From the NCBI GenBank assembly GCA_934725305.1, contig CAKVBA010000078.1, positions 1 to 6,118 of the forward strand: DNA of 6,118 bases. Direction: 5' to 3'. Both the position numbers and the translations under genes were made by a program. The stretch is from an uncultured Parabacteroides sp. (GTDB lineage Bacteria; Bacteroidota; Bacteroidia; Bacteroidales; Tannerellaceae). Shown here one piece after another: positions 6,049 through 6,118 of this stretch (positions are counted from its first letter, which is position 1; the number at the start of each line of letters is the position of its first letter). Under the pieces are notes generated by a model, which saw only the letters and a list, made by a program, of their open reading frames with translations, had not been told where the DNA came from and searched no databases.

Positions 6049-6118
6049 GCCTCTTTAGCTCAGTTGGCCAGAGCACGTGATTTGTAATCTCGGGGTCGTT
6101 GGTTCGAATCCGACAAGA
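6049..6118 (+). tRNA. tRNA-Thr(TGT), 3' end cut by the window edge
   Basis: The cloverleaf can be drawn directly. The acceptor strand is GCCTCTT (6049-6055), the D stem pairs GCTC (6058-6061) with GAGC (6071-6074), and the anticodon loop TTTGTAA (6081-6087) has anticodon TGT at 6083-6085. The T stem pairs GTTGG (6098-6102) with CCGAC (6110-6114) around TTCGAAT. The returning acceptor strand begins AAGA, pairing with TCTT, and the last three acceptor bases lie outside the window. The anticodon stem CGTGA/TCTCG has one T-T mismatch at the middle pair. It reads ACA and probably other threonine codons. It follows the SRP RNA by 3 nt and should share its promoter. Confidence 0.92.

Noticed and set aside
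5891..6076. 61-codon open frame on the minus strand
   Set aside because: It lies antisense across the SRP RNA and the tRNA 5' half and resembles no protein; it is a by-product of structured RNA sequence.

Overview
The window looks like Bacteroidales chromosome, most likely Bacteroides or Phocaeicola. The evidence is the protein sequences, the absence of obvious Shine-Dalgarno sites, and several copies of the Bacteroides-type promoter (-7 box TAnnTTTG with an upstream TTG). I assign the genus by recognition, not by a database search.

Layout from left to right. (1) Positions 1-1218 hold the remains of an IS1634-type insertion sequence on the minus strand. Its transposase frame is broken by an in-frame TAG and appears to lack its C-terminal end. 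(2) Positions 1219-1851 are non-coding. They contain a degenerate 22-bp phased repeat array around the sequence TAGGCAC, a 15-bp direct repeat, an inverted repeat, and a strong intrinsic terminator facing the genes to the right. (3) Positions 1852-5701 carry three minus-strand housekeeping-type genes, transcribed right to left: a PurF-like amidophosphoribosyltransferase homologue, pepT (tripeptidase T) and gcvT (aminomethyltransferase). pepT has its own promoter and gcvT follows it after 12 nt, so pepT-gcvT is probably one transcript ending at the 1771-1828 terminator. (4) On the plus strand, 5914-6118 hold a promoter, a small SRP RNA gene and, 3 nt later, a tRNA-Thr(TGT) that runs off the window edge.

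PepT releases amino acids, including glycine, from tripeptides, and GcvT moves one-carbon units from glycine to tetrahydrofolate. A PurF-type enzyme would start purine synthesis, which consumes glycine and formyl-folate. The grouping therefore makes metabolic sense, although the functional link is inference.

The most interesting item is the PurF homologue. Its phosphoribosyltransferase motif and iron-sulfur cysteines are intact, but the N-terminal nucleophile cysteine and the other glutamine-site residues of classical PurF are all replaced. It is therefore unlikely to be an ordinary glutamine-dependent enzyme. The 22-bp repeat array and the abutting SRP RNA/tRNA pair are the next most notable. 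I found no CRISPR array, defence system or other large new system here.
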